Below, piece by piece: positions 17,710 to 26,394 of a DNA stretch of 64,000 nucleotides. Below the pieces are notes generated by a model. It worked only from the letters and a program-made list of their open reading frames with translations, did no database searches and was not told the DNA's origin. The stretch comes from Croceicoccus sp. Ery15 (GTDB lineage: Bacteria; Pseudomonadota; Alphaproteobacteria; Sphingomonadales; Sphingomonadaceae). Within the stretch, counting starts at the first letter, position 1, and each line of letters starts with the position of its first letter. Made by a program: the position numbers and the translations under genes. The stretch covers positions 2,096,501 to 2,160,500 of the forward strand of contig NZ_CP087588.1 of the NCBI RefSeq assembly GCF_020985305.1, written 5' to 3'.

Positions 17710-19620
17710 TCAGGCGCCGGGCACGGCACGTTGCATAAAGGCCTTCCAGATGCGCGCAGGCGCGTCGCCGCCCGACAGGCCGGTGCGGTCCTTGTCATCC
17801 GCCTCGGCATAGACCCACACGCCCGCGACGATGCCGCCGGCCCAGCCGACGAATACGGCATTGCGGTTTTGCTGGCTGGTGCCTGTCTTGCCGAAATTCG
17901 GGATGCCCAGCCGCGCCGCCTTGCCCGTGCCGTCGTTCACTGCCGCGCGCAGCATATCGGCCATCTGGGTGCGCACCCGCGGGTCCAGCCGGTATTTGCC
18001 CGAATGGTCGATCCACTGCCCGTCGGCATCGACGACCGCATAGGGCACCACCGGATATTCCCCCCGCGCCACGCCCGCATAGGCCGCCGTCAGTTCCAGC
18101 AGCGACACATCCGCCGTGCCCAGCGGGATCGAGGTATCGTTGGGGTCCATCTGCGCCGAAATGCCGAAGCGCTGCGCCAGATCGACGACTGCATCGCCGC
18201 CGATCCCTTCATAAAGGCGCGTTGCCGCCACATTGCTCGATTTCGCAAAGGCGCGTTCCAGCGTGATATTGCCTTCGTAATGCTCGCCCGAATTGCGCGG
18301 GCCACCGGCCAGCGGCGTATCGGCCACGACGGTTTCCGGCGTCATCCCCGATTCCAGCGCGGCGAGCCAGACGAATATCTTGAAGGTCGACCCCGGCTGA
18401 CGCCCTGCCAGCGCATGGTTGAACTGGTTCGAATTATAATCCTTGGACCCCACCATCGCCAGCACCGCGCCATCGGGCCGCATGGCCACGATGGCGACTT
18501 GCGCATCGCCCACATTCACCGATTTCACCGCCGCTTCCGCCGCGCGCTGGATATCGACGTCGAGCGTCGTGGGGATGATCCGCGCATCGGGGTCATAGCC
18601 TTGCTTGGCCGCCTCTTGCCGGATCCAGTTGGTGAAATGGGCATAGCGCGGCAGATCGCGCTCACGCGTAAGGCGGAACTGCGCGGGGCCGATGGCGCGC
18701 GCCTCGGCAGGGGTCAGATAGCCTGCGTCGACCATGGCCTGCTTTACAACCGCCGCGCGTTTCCTGGCCGCTTCGGGGTGAAAGCTGGGCGCGTAATTGC
18801 TCGGCGCCTTGGGCAGCCCTGCCAGCACCATGGCTTCGGCCGGGGTCAGCGCTTCGGGCGCCTTGTCGAAATAGCGCAGGGATGCGGCGCGAATGCCATA
18901 GGAACGGTCGCCGAAATAAATCTTCGACAGGTAACGTTCGAGAATCTCGTCCTTGGTCAGCCATGCTTCCAGCCACAGCGCCGTCGGTATTTCCAGCAGC
19001 TTGCGGCCCATGGTCTGGTCGTGCGTGAAATAGGTCACCTTGGCCAGCTGCATGGTGATCGTCGAACCGCCCTGCCGCGTGCCCGAAAACAGGTTCGACA
19101 CGAAAGCGCGCGCCATGCCGCGCGGATCGATGCCCCAATGCGACCAGAACCGGCGATCCTCGGTCGCGATAAAGGCGTTCACCACGTGATCGGGCAGCAA
19201 CTCCGCCTCTACCGGCGCAAGCACGACATCGCCGCCCCGCGCAATCGGTTCGCCCTTCTGGCTGACCAGCACATAGGGATCGCCATGCGGCTCCAGCGTG
19301 CGTTCCACCGGCTTGGTCAGCGCAAGCCAGCCGACCAGCGCCAGCACCGCCACCGCCGCGCCGATCGCCAACCATTTGATGAACAGATAGGCCAGCCTGA
19401 ACGGAAGGACGAGCAGCCACAGGCACCCCCTGGCCGTGCGCCCGGCCAGCGACCGCCCCCTCGGTTCGGGCGGAACGGCATCGCCGTCCAGTCCGTCGAG
19501 GTCGTAATCTGCCTCGGTCCTGTAGAATTCCTCGTCCAGCGAATCGGGTTCCGCCCCGCGATGGCGGCGCGAACTGGCGATAAGGTCCCGTGCCTGAGAG
19601 AGGAGATCGCGGTTCTTCAC
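17710..19620 (-). CDS. Class A penicillin-binding protein (PBP1-type transglycosylase/transpeptidase)
   Basis: A 636-residue bifunctional peptidoglycan synthase. A cytoplasmic N-terminal region of about 65 residues (acidic, DEEFYRTEADYDLDGLDGD) precedes one membrane helix (about 75-100). The GT51 domain follows with ATEDRRFWSHWGIDPRGMARA and RQGGSTITMQLAK. The transpeptidase motifs are GSTFK (SxxK), SSN and GKTGTS. The domain order and length fit PbpC/PBP1A-like proteins without a large C-terminal extension. It lies downstream of cobS on the same strand with a gap of 170 bases. Confidence 0.92.
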   Translation of the reverse strand: MKNRDLLSQARDLIASSRRHRGAEPDSLDEEFYRTEADYDLDGLDGDAVPPEPRGRSLAGRTARGCLWLLVLPFRLAYLFIKWLAIGAAVAVLALVGWLALTKPVERTLEPHGDPYVLVSQKGEPIARGGDVVLAPVEAELLPDHVVNAFIATEDRRFWSHWGIDPRGMARAFVSNLFSGTRQGGSTITMQLAKVTYFTHDQTMGRKLLEIPTALWLEAWLTKDEILERYLSKIYFGDRSYGIRAASLRYFDKAPEALTPAEAMVLAGLPKAPSNYAPSFHPEAARKRAAVVKQAMVDAGYLTPAEARAIGPAQFRLTRERDLPRYAHFTNWIRQEAAKQGYDPDARIIPTTLDVDIQRAAEAAVKSVNVGDAQVAIVAMRPDGAVLAMVGSKDYNSNQFNHALAGRQPGSTFKIFVWLAALESGMTPETVVADTPLAGGPRNSGEHYEGNITLERAFAKSSNVAATRLYEGIGGDAVVDLAQRFGISAQMDPNDTSIPLGTADVSLLELTAAYAGVARGEYPVVPYAVVDADGQWIDHSGKYRLDPRVRTQMADMLRAAVNDGTGKAARLGIPNFGKTGTSQQNRNAVFVGWAGGIVAGVWVYAEADDKDRTGLSGGDAPARIWKAFMQRAVPGA

Positions 19621-19790
19621 GCTGGCGAACTAGCAGCCGCAATCTTTCGCGGCGATGAGCGGTGGCCGGTAGTCGACAGCTTGTTGAAAGCAAATTGGCA
19701 TCACGCGCCCAAGGCTAAACCCCTGCGCGTGCTGCACAAGTGCCGTTTATCGAGCCATATGGGCCGTTGATTGGCCCGAACGCACGCGTT

Positions 19791-20777
19791 TCAGGCGCGC
19801 CCGACCACGCTTTCGGGCAGATCCACGCCGAACACGCGCTGGTAATATTCGGCCACCAGCATACGCTCCGTCTCGTCACATTTGTTGAGGAACGAGAGGC
19901 GGAAGGCGAAACCGATATCGCCGAAGATTTCCGCGTTCTGCGCCCAGCTGATCACCGTGCGCGGGCTCATCACCGTGGAGATGTCGCCATTGATGAAGCC
20001 CTGCCGCGTCAGATCGGCCGTGCGCACCATCTTGGCGAGCGTTTCCTTTGGCGTATTCGGCACCTTGGTGGACACGATGTTCACCTCGGTATCCTCCGGC
20101 AGATAGTTCAGCCCGACGACGATGTTCCAGCGGTCCATCTGGCCTTGGTTGATCGCCTGCGTACCGTGATAAAGCCCGCTGGTATCGCCCAGCCCCACCG
20201 TGTTGGCGGTGGCGAACAGGCGGAAATACGGGTTCGGCCGGATCACGCGGTTCTGGTCCAGCAGCGTCAGCTTGCCCGCGGTTTCCAGCACGCGCTGGAT
20301 CACGAACATCACGTCAGGACGGCCCGCATCATATTCGTCGAACACCAGTGCGGTCGGCGTCTGCAGCGCCCATGGCAGCAGGCCTTCGCGGAATTCGGTC
20401 ACCTGCAGACCGTCACGCAGAACGATGGCATCGCGGCCGACAAGGTCGATACGGCTGATATGCGCGTCGAGATTGATACGAACGCAGGGCCAGTTCAACC
20501 GCGCCGCAACCTGTTCGATATGGGTCGATTTACCCGTGCCGTGATAGCCCTGGACCATCACGCGGCGGTTAAAGGCAAAGCCCGCAAGAATCGCCAGAGT
20601 TGTGTCCGGATCGAAGACATAAGCGTCGTCCGTGTCGGGCACCCGTTCATCCGCACGGGAAAAGGCAGGCACTTTCATATCGATGTCGATCCCGAACGTC
20701 TCGCGGACGTCAAGCTCGATATCGGGGGCCTGCAGCAGGGTTTCGTGGCTGTTGGTGTTCTGGATCAGTTCGTTCAT
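19791..20777 (-). CDS. cobS: Cobaltochelatase subunit CobS (AAA+ ATPase)
   Basis: A 328-residue AAA+ protein with Walker [14 protein letters not shown] (about residue 78), Walker [13 protein letters not shown] and sensor [12 protein letters not shown]. The ATG at 20777 ([10 protein letters not shown]) is preferred over the ATG nine bases upstream. In B12 producers CobS works with CobT and CobN to insert cobalt. Here no cobT follows, although cobS and cobT are usually adjacent in alphaproteobacteria, and no other cobalamin genes are in the window. Confidence 0.9.
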   Translation of the reverse strand: MNELIQNTNSHETLLQAPDIELDVRETFGIDIDMKVPAFSRADERVPDTDDAYVFDPDTTLAILAGFAFNRRVMVQGYHGTGKSTHIEQVAARLNWPCVRINLDAHISRIDLVGRDAIVLRDGLQVTEFREGLLPWALQTPTALVFDEYDAGRPDVMFVIQRVLETAGKLTLLDQNRVIRPNPYFRLFATANTVGLGDTSGLYHGTQAINQGQMDRWNIVVGLNYLPEDTEVNIVSTKVPNTPKETLAKMVRTADLTRQGFINGDISTVMSPRTVISWAQNAEIFGDIGFAFRLSFLNKCDETERMLVAEYYQRVFGVDLPESVVGRA

Positions 20778-20835
20778 CGCGGGCACGGGTTATACGCGCC
20801 GATGCTGGCGGGCAAGGGGCTTGCTGCAACCGCGT

Positions 20836-21585
20836 TTATCGCATTGCGGTATCGTCAGGCGGCGCGATCTTGGGCGGCAGGGAGAAAACGGCGGCAAAGC
20901 GCAGCGCGGCGTCGCGGTCGCCATGGATCGACAGGCCGGTCGTGGCGGCCACTTCATCGGGATCGCGCTTGCCATAGAATAGCGGCAGGATCGCGCCTGC
21001 GGCAGGCGCGCGGAAAAGCGCATCGACCCCTGCCAAATCCTCGGCGCGGCGTATGGCCAGCTTGCCATGGGCCAGTTCGGCGATGAAACGATCGGCTCCA
21101 AAATCGAACCCGATCCGCGCCGCCAGCCCCGCCGCTTTTGCCGGATCGAACATGGTGCGCAGCGACAGCATCGCCGACACCGACGTCAGCGGCAGGGTCG
21201 GATCGTGCAAAGGCGAACGGACCGACCAGCGGCCCAGTTCCTGCATGAAGGACTCTGCCATATAGCCCCATTCGGTCAGCTTATAGACCTGGCTGGCGGC
21301 GGGCGGCGGCAGTTTCCGGCGGATCAGCACGCCCAGTTCCTCCAGCCGCGTCAGACGCTCTGTCAGCACCTTGGCACTGATTCCGGGCAATGCGGCGCGA
21401 ATATCGGAAAAACGGCGCGCGCCCAGCATCAGTTCGCGCATGACATGCATCGACCAGCGTTCGCCGATCAGTTCGAACGCAAAGCTGGCAGCGCAGGCAT
21501 CAGCATACCAGCGGCCATGTGCCGAAGGGGCCGTAGCTGTAACGGGTTCGGCCTGCCGCGCATTACTTTCATTTTGAAACTTCAT
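20836..21585 (-). CDS. HxlR-type winged-helix transcriptional regulator
   Basis: A 249-residue protein. The N-terminal third is an HxlR wHTH domain (FELIGERWSMHVMRELMLGARRFSDIRAALPGISAKVLTERL, residues about 35-75). The remaining about 120 residues form a separate domain, possibly an SCP2-like sterol-carrier fold, as in many sphingomonad HxlR proteins. The ATG at 21585 is used; the frame stays open much further upstream but only antisense to the next gene. It is divergent from a GST gene and probably controls the cluster at 21.7-27.4 kb. Confidence 0.85.
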   Translation of the reverse strand: MKFQNESNARQAEPVTATAPSAHGRWYADACAASFAFELIGERWSMHVMRELMLGARRFSDIRAALPGISAKVLTERLTRLEELGVLIRRKLPPPAASQVYKLTEWGYMAESFMQELGRWSVRSPLHDPTLPLTSVSAMLSLRTMFDPAKAAGLAARIGFDFGADRFIAELAHGKLAIRRAEDLAGVDALFRAPAAGAILPLFYGKRDPDEVAATTGLSIHGDRDAALRFAAVFSLPPKIAPPDDTAMR

Positions 21586-21681
21586 GGTTGCTTTTTGTAA
21601 CTCATGACCGCACGACTCGCAAGCAGAGGGCGCTGCGGCGATTCGTGCGCAGGCCCGAAAACAGCGGATAGAGGAGCCTGC

Positions 21682-22362
21682 ATGCCCGTCACGCCCGACG
21701 CCGATATCGAGATCACCGGCTATAACTGGGTGCCGCCCTTTGCCGCCGGTTTCGTTCGCGATCTGCGCGCACGCTGGTTCTGCGAAGAGGTCGGCCTTCC
21801 CTATCGCCAGCGGCTTATCAGCGTGATGGACAAGCCTGCCGACTGGCGTAGCGAGCAGCCGTTCGGCCAGGTGCCCGTCCTGCGCGATGGCGAAATCCAT
21901 CTGTTCGAAAGCGGCGCGATCCTGCTGCATCTGGCGGAAAAGACGGGCCGGCTGCTGCCCGCGGCAGGTCAGGCGCGGGCCGATGTGCTGTCGTGGCTGT
22001 TCTCCGCCTATAACAGCGTGGAGCCGGTGCAGTTCGAATTGACGGCGATAGAGGTGTTCAATTCCGACAAGGAATGGGCAAGGCTGCGCCGCCCCGAGGT
22101 GCAAAAGAACCTGCACAAGCGACACAAGGCGTTGGGAGAGGCCTTGGCCCACCGCGACTGGCTGGGGGGCGATTTCTCTATCGCGGACATCGCCATGGTT
22201 TCGGTCCTGCGGTCGAGCGCGCCGCTGGACGCGCTTGGTAATCACCCGACACTGACCGCCTATGTCGAACGCGGCACGGCGCGACCTGCATTCCAACGCG
22301 CACTGGCCGACCAGATGGCCGGTTTCGACGACCGGTTCGCACCGAAGAGGGAGAAAGCGTGA
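21682..22362 (+). CDS. Glutathione S-transferase family protein
   Basis: A 226-residue GST. The N-terminal thioredoxin fold covers residues 1-85, with PFGQVPVLRDGEIHLFESGAILLHLAEK carrying the cis-Pro and Glu-Ser glutathione site. The helical C-terminal domain ends with WLGGDFSIADIAMVSVLR. The ATG at 21682 has GAGGAG upstream. It is the first gene of a rightward cluster; its stop overlaps the DUF1428 start. Confidence 0.88.
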   Translation: MPVTPDADIEITGYNWVPPFAAGFVRDLRARWFCEEVGLPYRQRLISVMDKPADWRSEQPFGQVPVLRDGEIHLFESGAILLHLAEKTGRLLPAAGQARADVLSWLFSAYNSVEPVQFELTAIEVFNSDKEWARLRRPEVQKNLHKRHKALGEALAHRDWLGGDFSIADIAMVSVLRSSAPLDALGNHPTLTAYVERGTARPAFQRALADQMAGFDDRFAPKREKA

Positions 22363-22715
22363 TGTATATTCAGGGCTTTGTGATTCCCGTACCCGCTGAG
22401 AAGAAGGGCGCCTATCTCGCGGTTGCCGACCGGTTCGACAGCTGGCTGATGGAACACGGCGCGACCGAAGTGGTCGAGGCATGGGAAGAGCGGGTGGAGG
22501 ACGGCAAGCAGACCGATTTCCGCCGTGCCGTCGCTGCGGTGGAGGGTGAAAAGATCGTCTTCTCATGGGTAATCTGGCCCGACCGCGAAACGGCCGAAGC
22601 CGCCGAAAAGGCGATGGAAGGCGATCCGATCATGGCCGAAATGGGCGATATGCCGTTCGACGGAAAGCGCATGATCTGGGGCTGCTTTACCCCTATTCTC
22701 GAACGGGGTCGCTGA
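22362..22715 (+). CDS. DUF1428 family protein
   Basis: A 117-residue protein with the characteristic start MYIQGFVIPVPAEKK and the conserved DGKQTDFRRAVAA, FSWVIWPDRETAE and MGDMPFDGKRMIWGCF segments. The fold is a ferredoxin-like dimeric alpha/beta barrel; the function is unknown. The start overlaps the GST stop (TGATG); a GTG three bases upstream is an alternative. Confidence 0.88.
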   Translation: MYIQGFVIPVPAEKKGAYLAVADRFDSWLMEHGATEVVEAWEERVEDGKQTDFRRAVAAVEGEKIVFSWVIWPDRETAEAAEKAMEGDPIMAEMGDMPFDGKRMIWGCFTPILERGR

Positions 22716-22743
22716 AACCCCGATCCGAAGCGGGAGAGAGCAA

Positions 22744-23381
22744 ATGGGCAACCGCCATGGAGAGCCGGTCTGGTACGAGCTGATGTGCCGCGACCTTTCT
22801 GTCACCGAGCCGTTCTATGCCGCCGTCGTGGGCTGGACTTTCGCCGATACGGGCATGGATAACGCGCCGGGCTATCGCTTTATCAAACATGGCGCGGGCG
22901 ATTACGACGCCATGGGCGGTGCGCTGGCCCTCACCGACGACATGCTGGCGGGCGGGGCAAGGCCGATGTGGGCGGTCTATTTCGCGGTTGAGGATGTCGA
23001 TGCGAGCGTCGCCGCCATCACCGCACGGGGCGGCAGCGTGCTGATGCCCGCCTTCGATCTGGAGCATGTGGGCCGCATGGCCTTCGTCGCCGATCCGCAA
23101 GGCAATCCGTTCTATGTGATGCGCGGTTTTTCCGACATGGAAAGCAGGGTTTTCGGAGAAACCGGCGCGGATACCGGCCTGTGCGGCTGGAACGAGCTGA
23201 TCACTCCCGAAATCGAACCGACGCTGGGCTTTTACCGCGATATCCTGCGTTTCGACACCGACTAACGCATGCCGATGGGCCCGGAAATGGGCGATTACGT
23301 GTTCCTGAAAACGGGTGAGAGCATGATCGGCGCGGCCATGATGAAAACGCCCGACAGCCCCGCAGGCTGGCGCTTCTATTT
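22744..23381 (+). pseudogene. VOC (glyoxalase-like) family gene, 5' part, interrupted by IS
   Basis: The frame begins MGNRHGEPVWYELMCRDLS and encodes a first vicinal-oxygen-chelate domain and the start of a second (GWNELITPEIEPTLGFYRDILRFDTD). It then meets TAA at 23263. The same frame continues with convincing homology (GPEMGDYVFLKTGESMIGAAMM) to 23381, where an IS1595-family element is inserted; the 3' part resumes at 25597. Removing the element and one copy of the 8-base duplication restores WRFYFRIADIEAG in frame. The gene therefore has two lesions, a nonsense codon and an insertion. Confidence 0.9.
23374..23381. repeat. Left copy of 8-bp target-site duplication
   Basis: TTCTATTT is identical to 25597-25604 and directly abuts the left inverted repeat of the IS1595-family element. 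Confidence 0.95.
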
Positions 23382-23386
23382 GGTGA

Positions 23387-23608
23387 TTATATATTTTGCA
23401 AACAGAGGGTGATTGTCACAGCGGCGGCGATAATCGCTAAAATTGCCGTAGTGACAACATCGAACCAGAATAGAATCGGATTGTTGGTCCGTGAACTATC
23501 GACAAAATATTCAAAAGTGGCCTCGCCGCTCTTGATCGCTTGATATGCAAACCAAGTGAGCACAACCGTTGCAGCGGCCCCAAGCAGCCCCCAGCCCAAA
23601 TCACTCAC
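23387..23608 (-). CDS. Small membrane protein, IS passenger
   Basis: A 73-residue protein with two predicted membrane helices (about residues 5-24 and 48-69: ILFWFDVVTTAILAIIAAAVTITL) and a short polar loop between. Its stop codon lies inside the left inverted repeat of the element. The start overlaps the preceding gene's stop by eight bases, so the two are probably co-translated. No family is recognised. Confidence 0.55.
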   Translation of the reverse strand: MSDLGWGLLGAAATVVLTWFAYQAIKSGEATFEYFVDSSRTNNPILFWFDVVTTAILAIIAAAVTITLCLQNI

Positions 23609-23753
23609 TGTCAGAATGATCCGGCTTGCGCTTCGAAACCTTCTCTAGCTGCTTATCCCAATGAGCCTCGTTCTCGTCGCATTCGAGTTCGCGGGCGAGT
23701 TCTTTGAATTTGTCGGATTGACTCTTTCCGTCTGATTTCGTTGCTTCTGACAT
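23601..23753 (-). CDS. Small charged protein, IS passenger
   Basis: A 50-residue, strongly charged protein (MSEATKSDGKSQSDKFKEL, then LECDENEAHWDKQLEKVSKRK). Its ATG at 23753 sits back to back with the ATG of the DUF3800 gene at 23754, leaving no leader between the two divergent genes. The frame is open further upstream but that part is antisense to DUF3800. The function is unknown. Confidence 0.45.
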   Translation of the reverse strand: MSEATKSDGKSQSDKFKELARELECDENEAHWDKQLEKVSKRKPDHSDSE

Positions 23754-24458
23754 ATGCATCTCGTCTATATTGATGATTCTTACGAAAAGCCTCGGCAAAT
23801 CTATTCTGCGGTAGCCATTCCAGCGAACCGTTGGGGTGCTTGCTTTGAAGAAATTAAAGCTTGGCGCAGAAAACTCAAAGCGAGTGACGGGATACTTATC
23901 ACCAAGGAGTTCCACGCCACCAGCTTTTGTGCTGGCCGTGGAAGGCTTGGCCCAGAAATTGTCGGGAAACACAGGCGATCCAGAATTTTCCGCGAGGCCC
24001 TTACCCTCTTAAACGGGATGGAAGGCGTCAAGGTTTTCAACGCCTGCCGCTCGATTAATCTAGACTGGACTATGGAGCGCCTTCTCACTCGAATAAACAA
24101 AACGATGCAGGCATGGGATAGTCACGCGGTTTTGATGTTCGACGAAGGCAAGGAAGCGGAGATTACCCGTCTGCTGCGGCGCATGGGGGCATTCAATCCG
24201 GTTCCCGTCTATGTAGCGCCTGGCGTCACCGAACTTCGCAATTTGAAACTGGACCGTATTCTGGAAGACCCAGTGTTCAAGGATTCGTCTCGCTCATATT
24301 TCGTGCAAATGGCTGATTTTGTAGCCTATGCGCTTCTCCGGAAGGAGCAACCGCTCGCTTCGAAGAATGCCTACGGATATCATGAATGCTTCGACCTTAT
24401 CGCTGATGTCGTAGCCAAAGAGGCGAGCCTGTCGGATCCGATGGGGGTGATAAGGTAA
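23754..24458 (+). CDS. DUF3800 domain protein, IS passenger
   Basis: A 234-residue protein with the DUF3800 signature: N-terminal MHLVYIDDSYE (Asp pair), central VLMFDEGKE and C-terminal FVQMADFVAYALLR. The family has an RNase H-like fold with conserved acidic residues and is often found on mobile DNA; its activity is not established. The ATG at 23754 starts exactly at the conserved motif. The codon usage is more AT-rich than that of the host genes. Confidence 0.85.
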   Translation: MHLVYIDDSYEKPRQIYSAVAIPANRWGACFEEIKAWRRKLKASDGILITKEFHATSFCAGRGRLGPEIVGKHRRSRIFREALTLLNGMEGVKVFNACRSINLDWTMERLLTRINKTMQAWDSHAVLMFDEGKEAEITRLLRRMGAFNPVPVYVAPGVTELRNLKLDRILEDPVFKDSSRSYFVQMADFVAYALLRKEQPLASKNAYGYHECFDLIADVVAKEASLSDPMGVIR

Positions 24459-24480
24459 GGGCGATCCCAAAGGATCGCCC
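24459..24480. terminator. Terminator hairpin inside IS
   Basis: GGGCGATCC-CAAA-GGATCGCCC, a perfect nine-pair stem with a tetraloop, lies just after the DUF3800 stop and between it and the convergent transposase. Confidence 0.75.
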
Positions 24481-24594
24481 TAGAGAAGCAGGGCCTACAC
24501 CGGCCGCTAAAGAACGGTTCAGTCCTGCGATTTCATCGTAGCAATAGGCAAGGGTAACTCAAGCTGAACCTCATCAGCCTGACTCGTTTCCGAT

Positions 24595-25530
24595 TCAATT
24601 CGCCGCAACAGGCCCCCCATAAGTGAGGCGCTTGCCGACGATGCCCCGAAGGGCACTCCCAGCACGATCAGTATCGTTGAAGCCCAGCTTCGCACGGTTG
24701 TTATAACGGAACTCGTATTCGGCCAGATAGCGGTGCAGATGCTGCTCTCCGCAGTGATGGTAGATACCCTTCATGCCGCGCTTGAAGATGCTGAAATAGC
24801 CTTCGACCGTGTTGCTGTGGATGCTGCGATCCTCAAGGTTCACGTATTCGCCGCGACCATGGCTGGTAGTGCCGTGGGCCGCGAAAAACTTGCCAGCGTC
24901 ACGATAGCCGCTGTGCTCGTCCGTCATGATACGCGCTTCGCGTTCCACGTTGGCAATCACCAGCGGCATCAGAGTTTCAGCGCGAACGTCGTCGATGACC
25001 ATCGTGCGGGCCTTGCCGGTTTCACGATCCACCAGCGCCAGAACCTTCATCTTGTGGTGAAAGGCGCGGCGCTTCTCCATGCCCTTCTTGCGACCAATGA
25101 ACGTCTCGTCCACTTCGACCGTGCCGCCATTGCCGCCCATCAGGGTCGTGTCGCCATCACGCATCGCTTCACGAATGCGGTGCAGGAGAAACCACGCGCT
25201 CTTGTAGGTGATTTCCAGCGTCCGGTGCAGTTGGTGGGCGCTGATACCCTTCTTGCTGCTCGTGACGAGGTAGACGGCCTGCAACGCCTTATGGAGCGGC
25301 AAGCGCATATGCTCAAACACCGTGCCGATCTTCACCGTGAACTGCTTTTTGCAGTCGCCGCAGCGGTGGAGGCCGTGACGGATGCGCTTGGCCGGGTTGG
25401 CCTTTACGCTCGTGATGCGATCGGTGCCGCCACAGTGCGGGCACACCGGCTCTCCGGCCCAGATGATCCGCTCTAGATGGGCAAAGGCCGCATCTTCGCT
25501 GTGGAACTCGGGGCGGGAAAGAGCAGACAT
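24595..25530 (-). CDS. IS1595-family transposase
   Basis: A 311-residue transposase. An N-terminal zinc ribbon (CPHCGGTDRI and CGDCKKQF, residues about 31-63) precedes the ISXO2-like DDE domain. That domain includes GGTVEVDETFIGRKK (first Asp), IMTDEHSGYRD (second Asp) and HSNTVEGYFSIFKRGMKGIYH, with Asn/His-Glu near the third catalytic position. The element ends and 8-base duplication agree with this family. It appears intact. Confidence 0.95.
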   Translation of the reverse strand: MSALSRPEFHSEDAAFAHLERIIWAGEPVCPHCGGTDRITSVKANPAKRIRHGLHRCGDCKKQFTVKIGTVFEHMRLPLHKALQAVYLVTSSKKGISAHQLHRTLEITYKSAWFLLHRIREAMRDGDTTLMGGNGGTVEVDETFIGRKKGMEKRRAFHHKMKVLALVDRETGKARTMVIDDVRAETLMPLVIANVEREARIMTDEHSGYRDAGKFFAAHGTTSHGRGEYVNLEDRSIHSNTVEGYFSIFKRGMKGIYHHCGEQHLHRYLAEYEFRYNNRAKLGFNDTDRAGSALRGIVGKRLTYGGPVAAN

Positions 25531-25596
25531 TTCAATAACTCCGTTGATGCAATCCTTATAGCATCAAGCGGTGTGTTTGCAAAGTATATAATCGCC

Positions 25597-25761
25597 TTCT
25601 ATTTCCGCATTGCCGATATCGAGGCTGGCAAGGCCGCGGTCGAAGCCAATGGCGGGACCGTGGTTTTCGGGCCGATGGAAGTGCCGGGCGATGAAATGAT
25701 CGTCATCGCGCTCGACCCCGAAGGCACGATCTTCGGTCTTGTCGCACCGAAGAAGGACTGA
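25597..25761 (+). pseudogene. VOC family gene, 3' part
   Basis: This is the remainder of the gene starting at 22744. After the right copy of TTCTATTT the frame reads FRIADIEAGKAAVEANGGTVVFGP, then DPEGTIFGLVAPKKD and stop. It is the C-terminal end of a VOC domain. No start of its own is expected to give a useful protein. Confidence 0.9.
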
Positions 25762-25764
25762 CCC

Positions 25765-26394
25765 ATGGCCGACATCAGTTTCTTCCATAATCCGATGAGT
25801 CGGGGCCAGATCGCCCATTGGGCCCTGCACGAGGCGGGGATCGATTTCGACATCGTGCCGGTGGAGTGGGACGCCAAGCCCGAAACTTTGCTGGCCGCCA
25901 ACCCGATGGGCAAGATCCCGACCATCGTCCACCACACGCCGTCCCGCGACATCGCCGTGACCGAAGCGCCCGCGATCTGCCATTATCTGGCCGTAATCGC
26001 CCCCGACAAAGGCCTGCTGCCGCGCGAGGAAGAAAGCGGCGACTACTTTCGCTGGATGTTCTTTGCAGCGGGACCGCTGGAACAAGCCGTCATCGCCAAA
26101 AGCATGGGTTGGGATGTGCCCGATGGCCGCGCCGGCATGGTCGGTTTCGGCAGCTATGACCTGACGGTCGCCACGCTGGAAGACTGGCTGGCAACGCATG
26201 ATTACGTCTGCGGCACGCGTTTCACCATGGCCGATGTCTATGTCGGTTCCGCTGTCGACTGGGGGCTGGCATTCGGCACATTGCCCGACCGCCCCGCCTT
26301 TGCCGCCTATGCCGAACGGCTGCGCGCCCGCGACGCCTATCGCGCAGCCAAGGCAAAGGACAATGCCGCCATCGCGGAGAAGCAGAATGGCTGA
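25765..26394 (+). CDS. Glutathione S-transferase family protein
   Basis: A 209-residue GST. The thioredoxin-fold half has FFHNPMSRGQIAHWALHEAGI at the start and NPMGKIPTI plus VTEAPAICHYLA as the glutathione site. The C-terminal half has FTMADVYVGSAVDWG. It starts three bases after the broken VOC gene and overlaps the next gene by eight bases. It probably lies in the same operon, now separated from its promoter by the IS. Confidence 0.88.
   Translation: MADISFFHNPMSRGQIAHWALHEAGIDFDIVPVEWDAKPETLLAANPMGKIPTIVHHTPSRDIAVTEAPAICHYLAVIAPDKGLLPREEESGDYFRWMFFAAGPLEQAVIAKSMGWDVPDGRAGMVGFGSYDLTVATLEDWLATHDYVCGTRFTMADVYVGSAVDWGLAFGTLPDRPAFAAYAERLRARDAYRAAKAKDNAAIAEKQNG

Larger units (their letters stand above)
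23382..25596. mobile_element. IS1595-family insertion sequence with passenger genes (2215 bp)
   Basis: The terminal inverted repeats are 22 bases long with two mismatches (left 23382-23403, right 25575-25596). The 8-base direct repeat TTCTATTT flanks the element on both sides (23374-23381 and 25597-25604), as expected for IS1595. It encodes a leftward transposase and, on its other half, a rightward DUF3800 gene and two leftward small genes. Base composition of the cargo half is clearly more AT-rich than the host genes around it. Confidence 0.95.

Noticed and set aside
17731..19770. 679-codon plus-strand open frame
   Set aside because: Antisense to the class A PBP gene, with Arg/His/Gln-rich composition and no domain.
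21586..22566. Upstream extension of the HxlR regulator frame (to 576 codons)
   Set aside because: The extension is antisense to the GST gene; HxlR homology starts shortly after the ATG at 21585.
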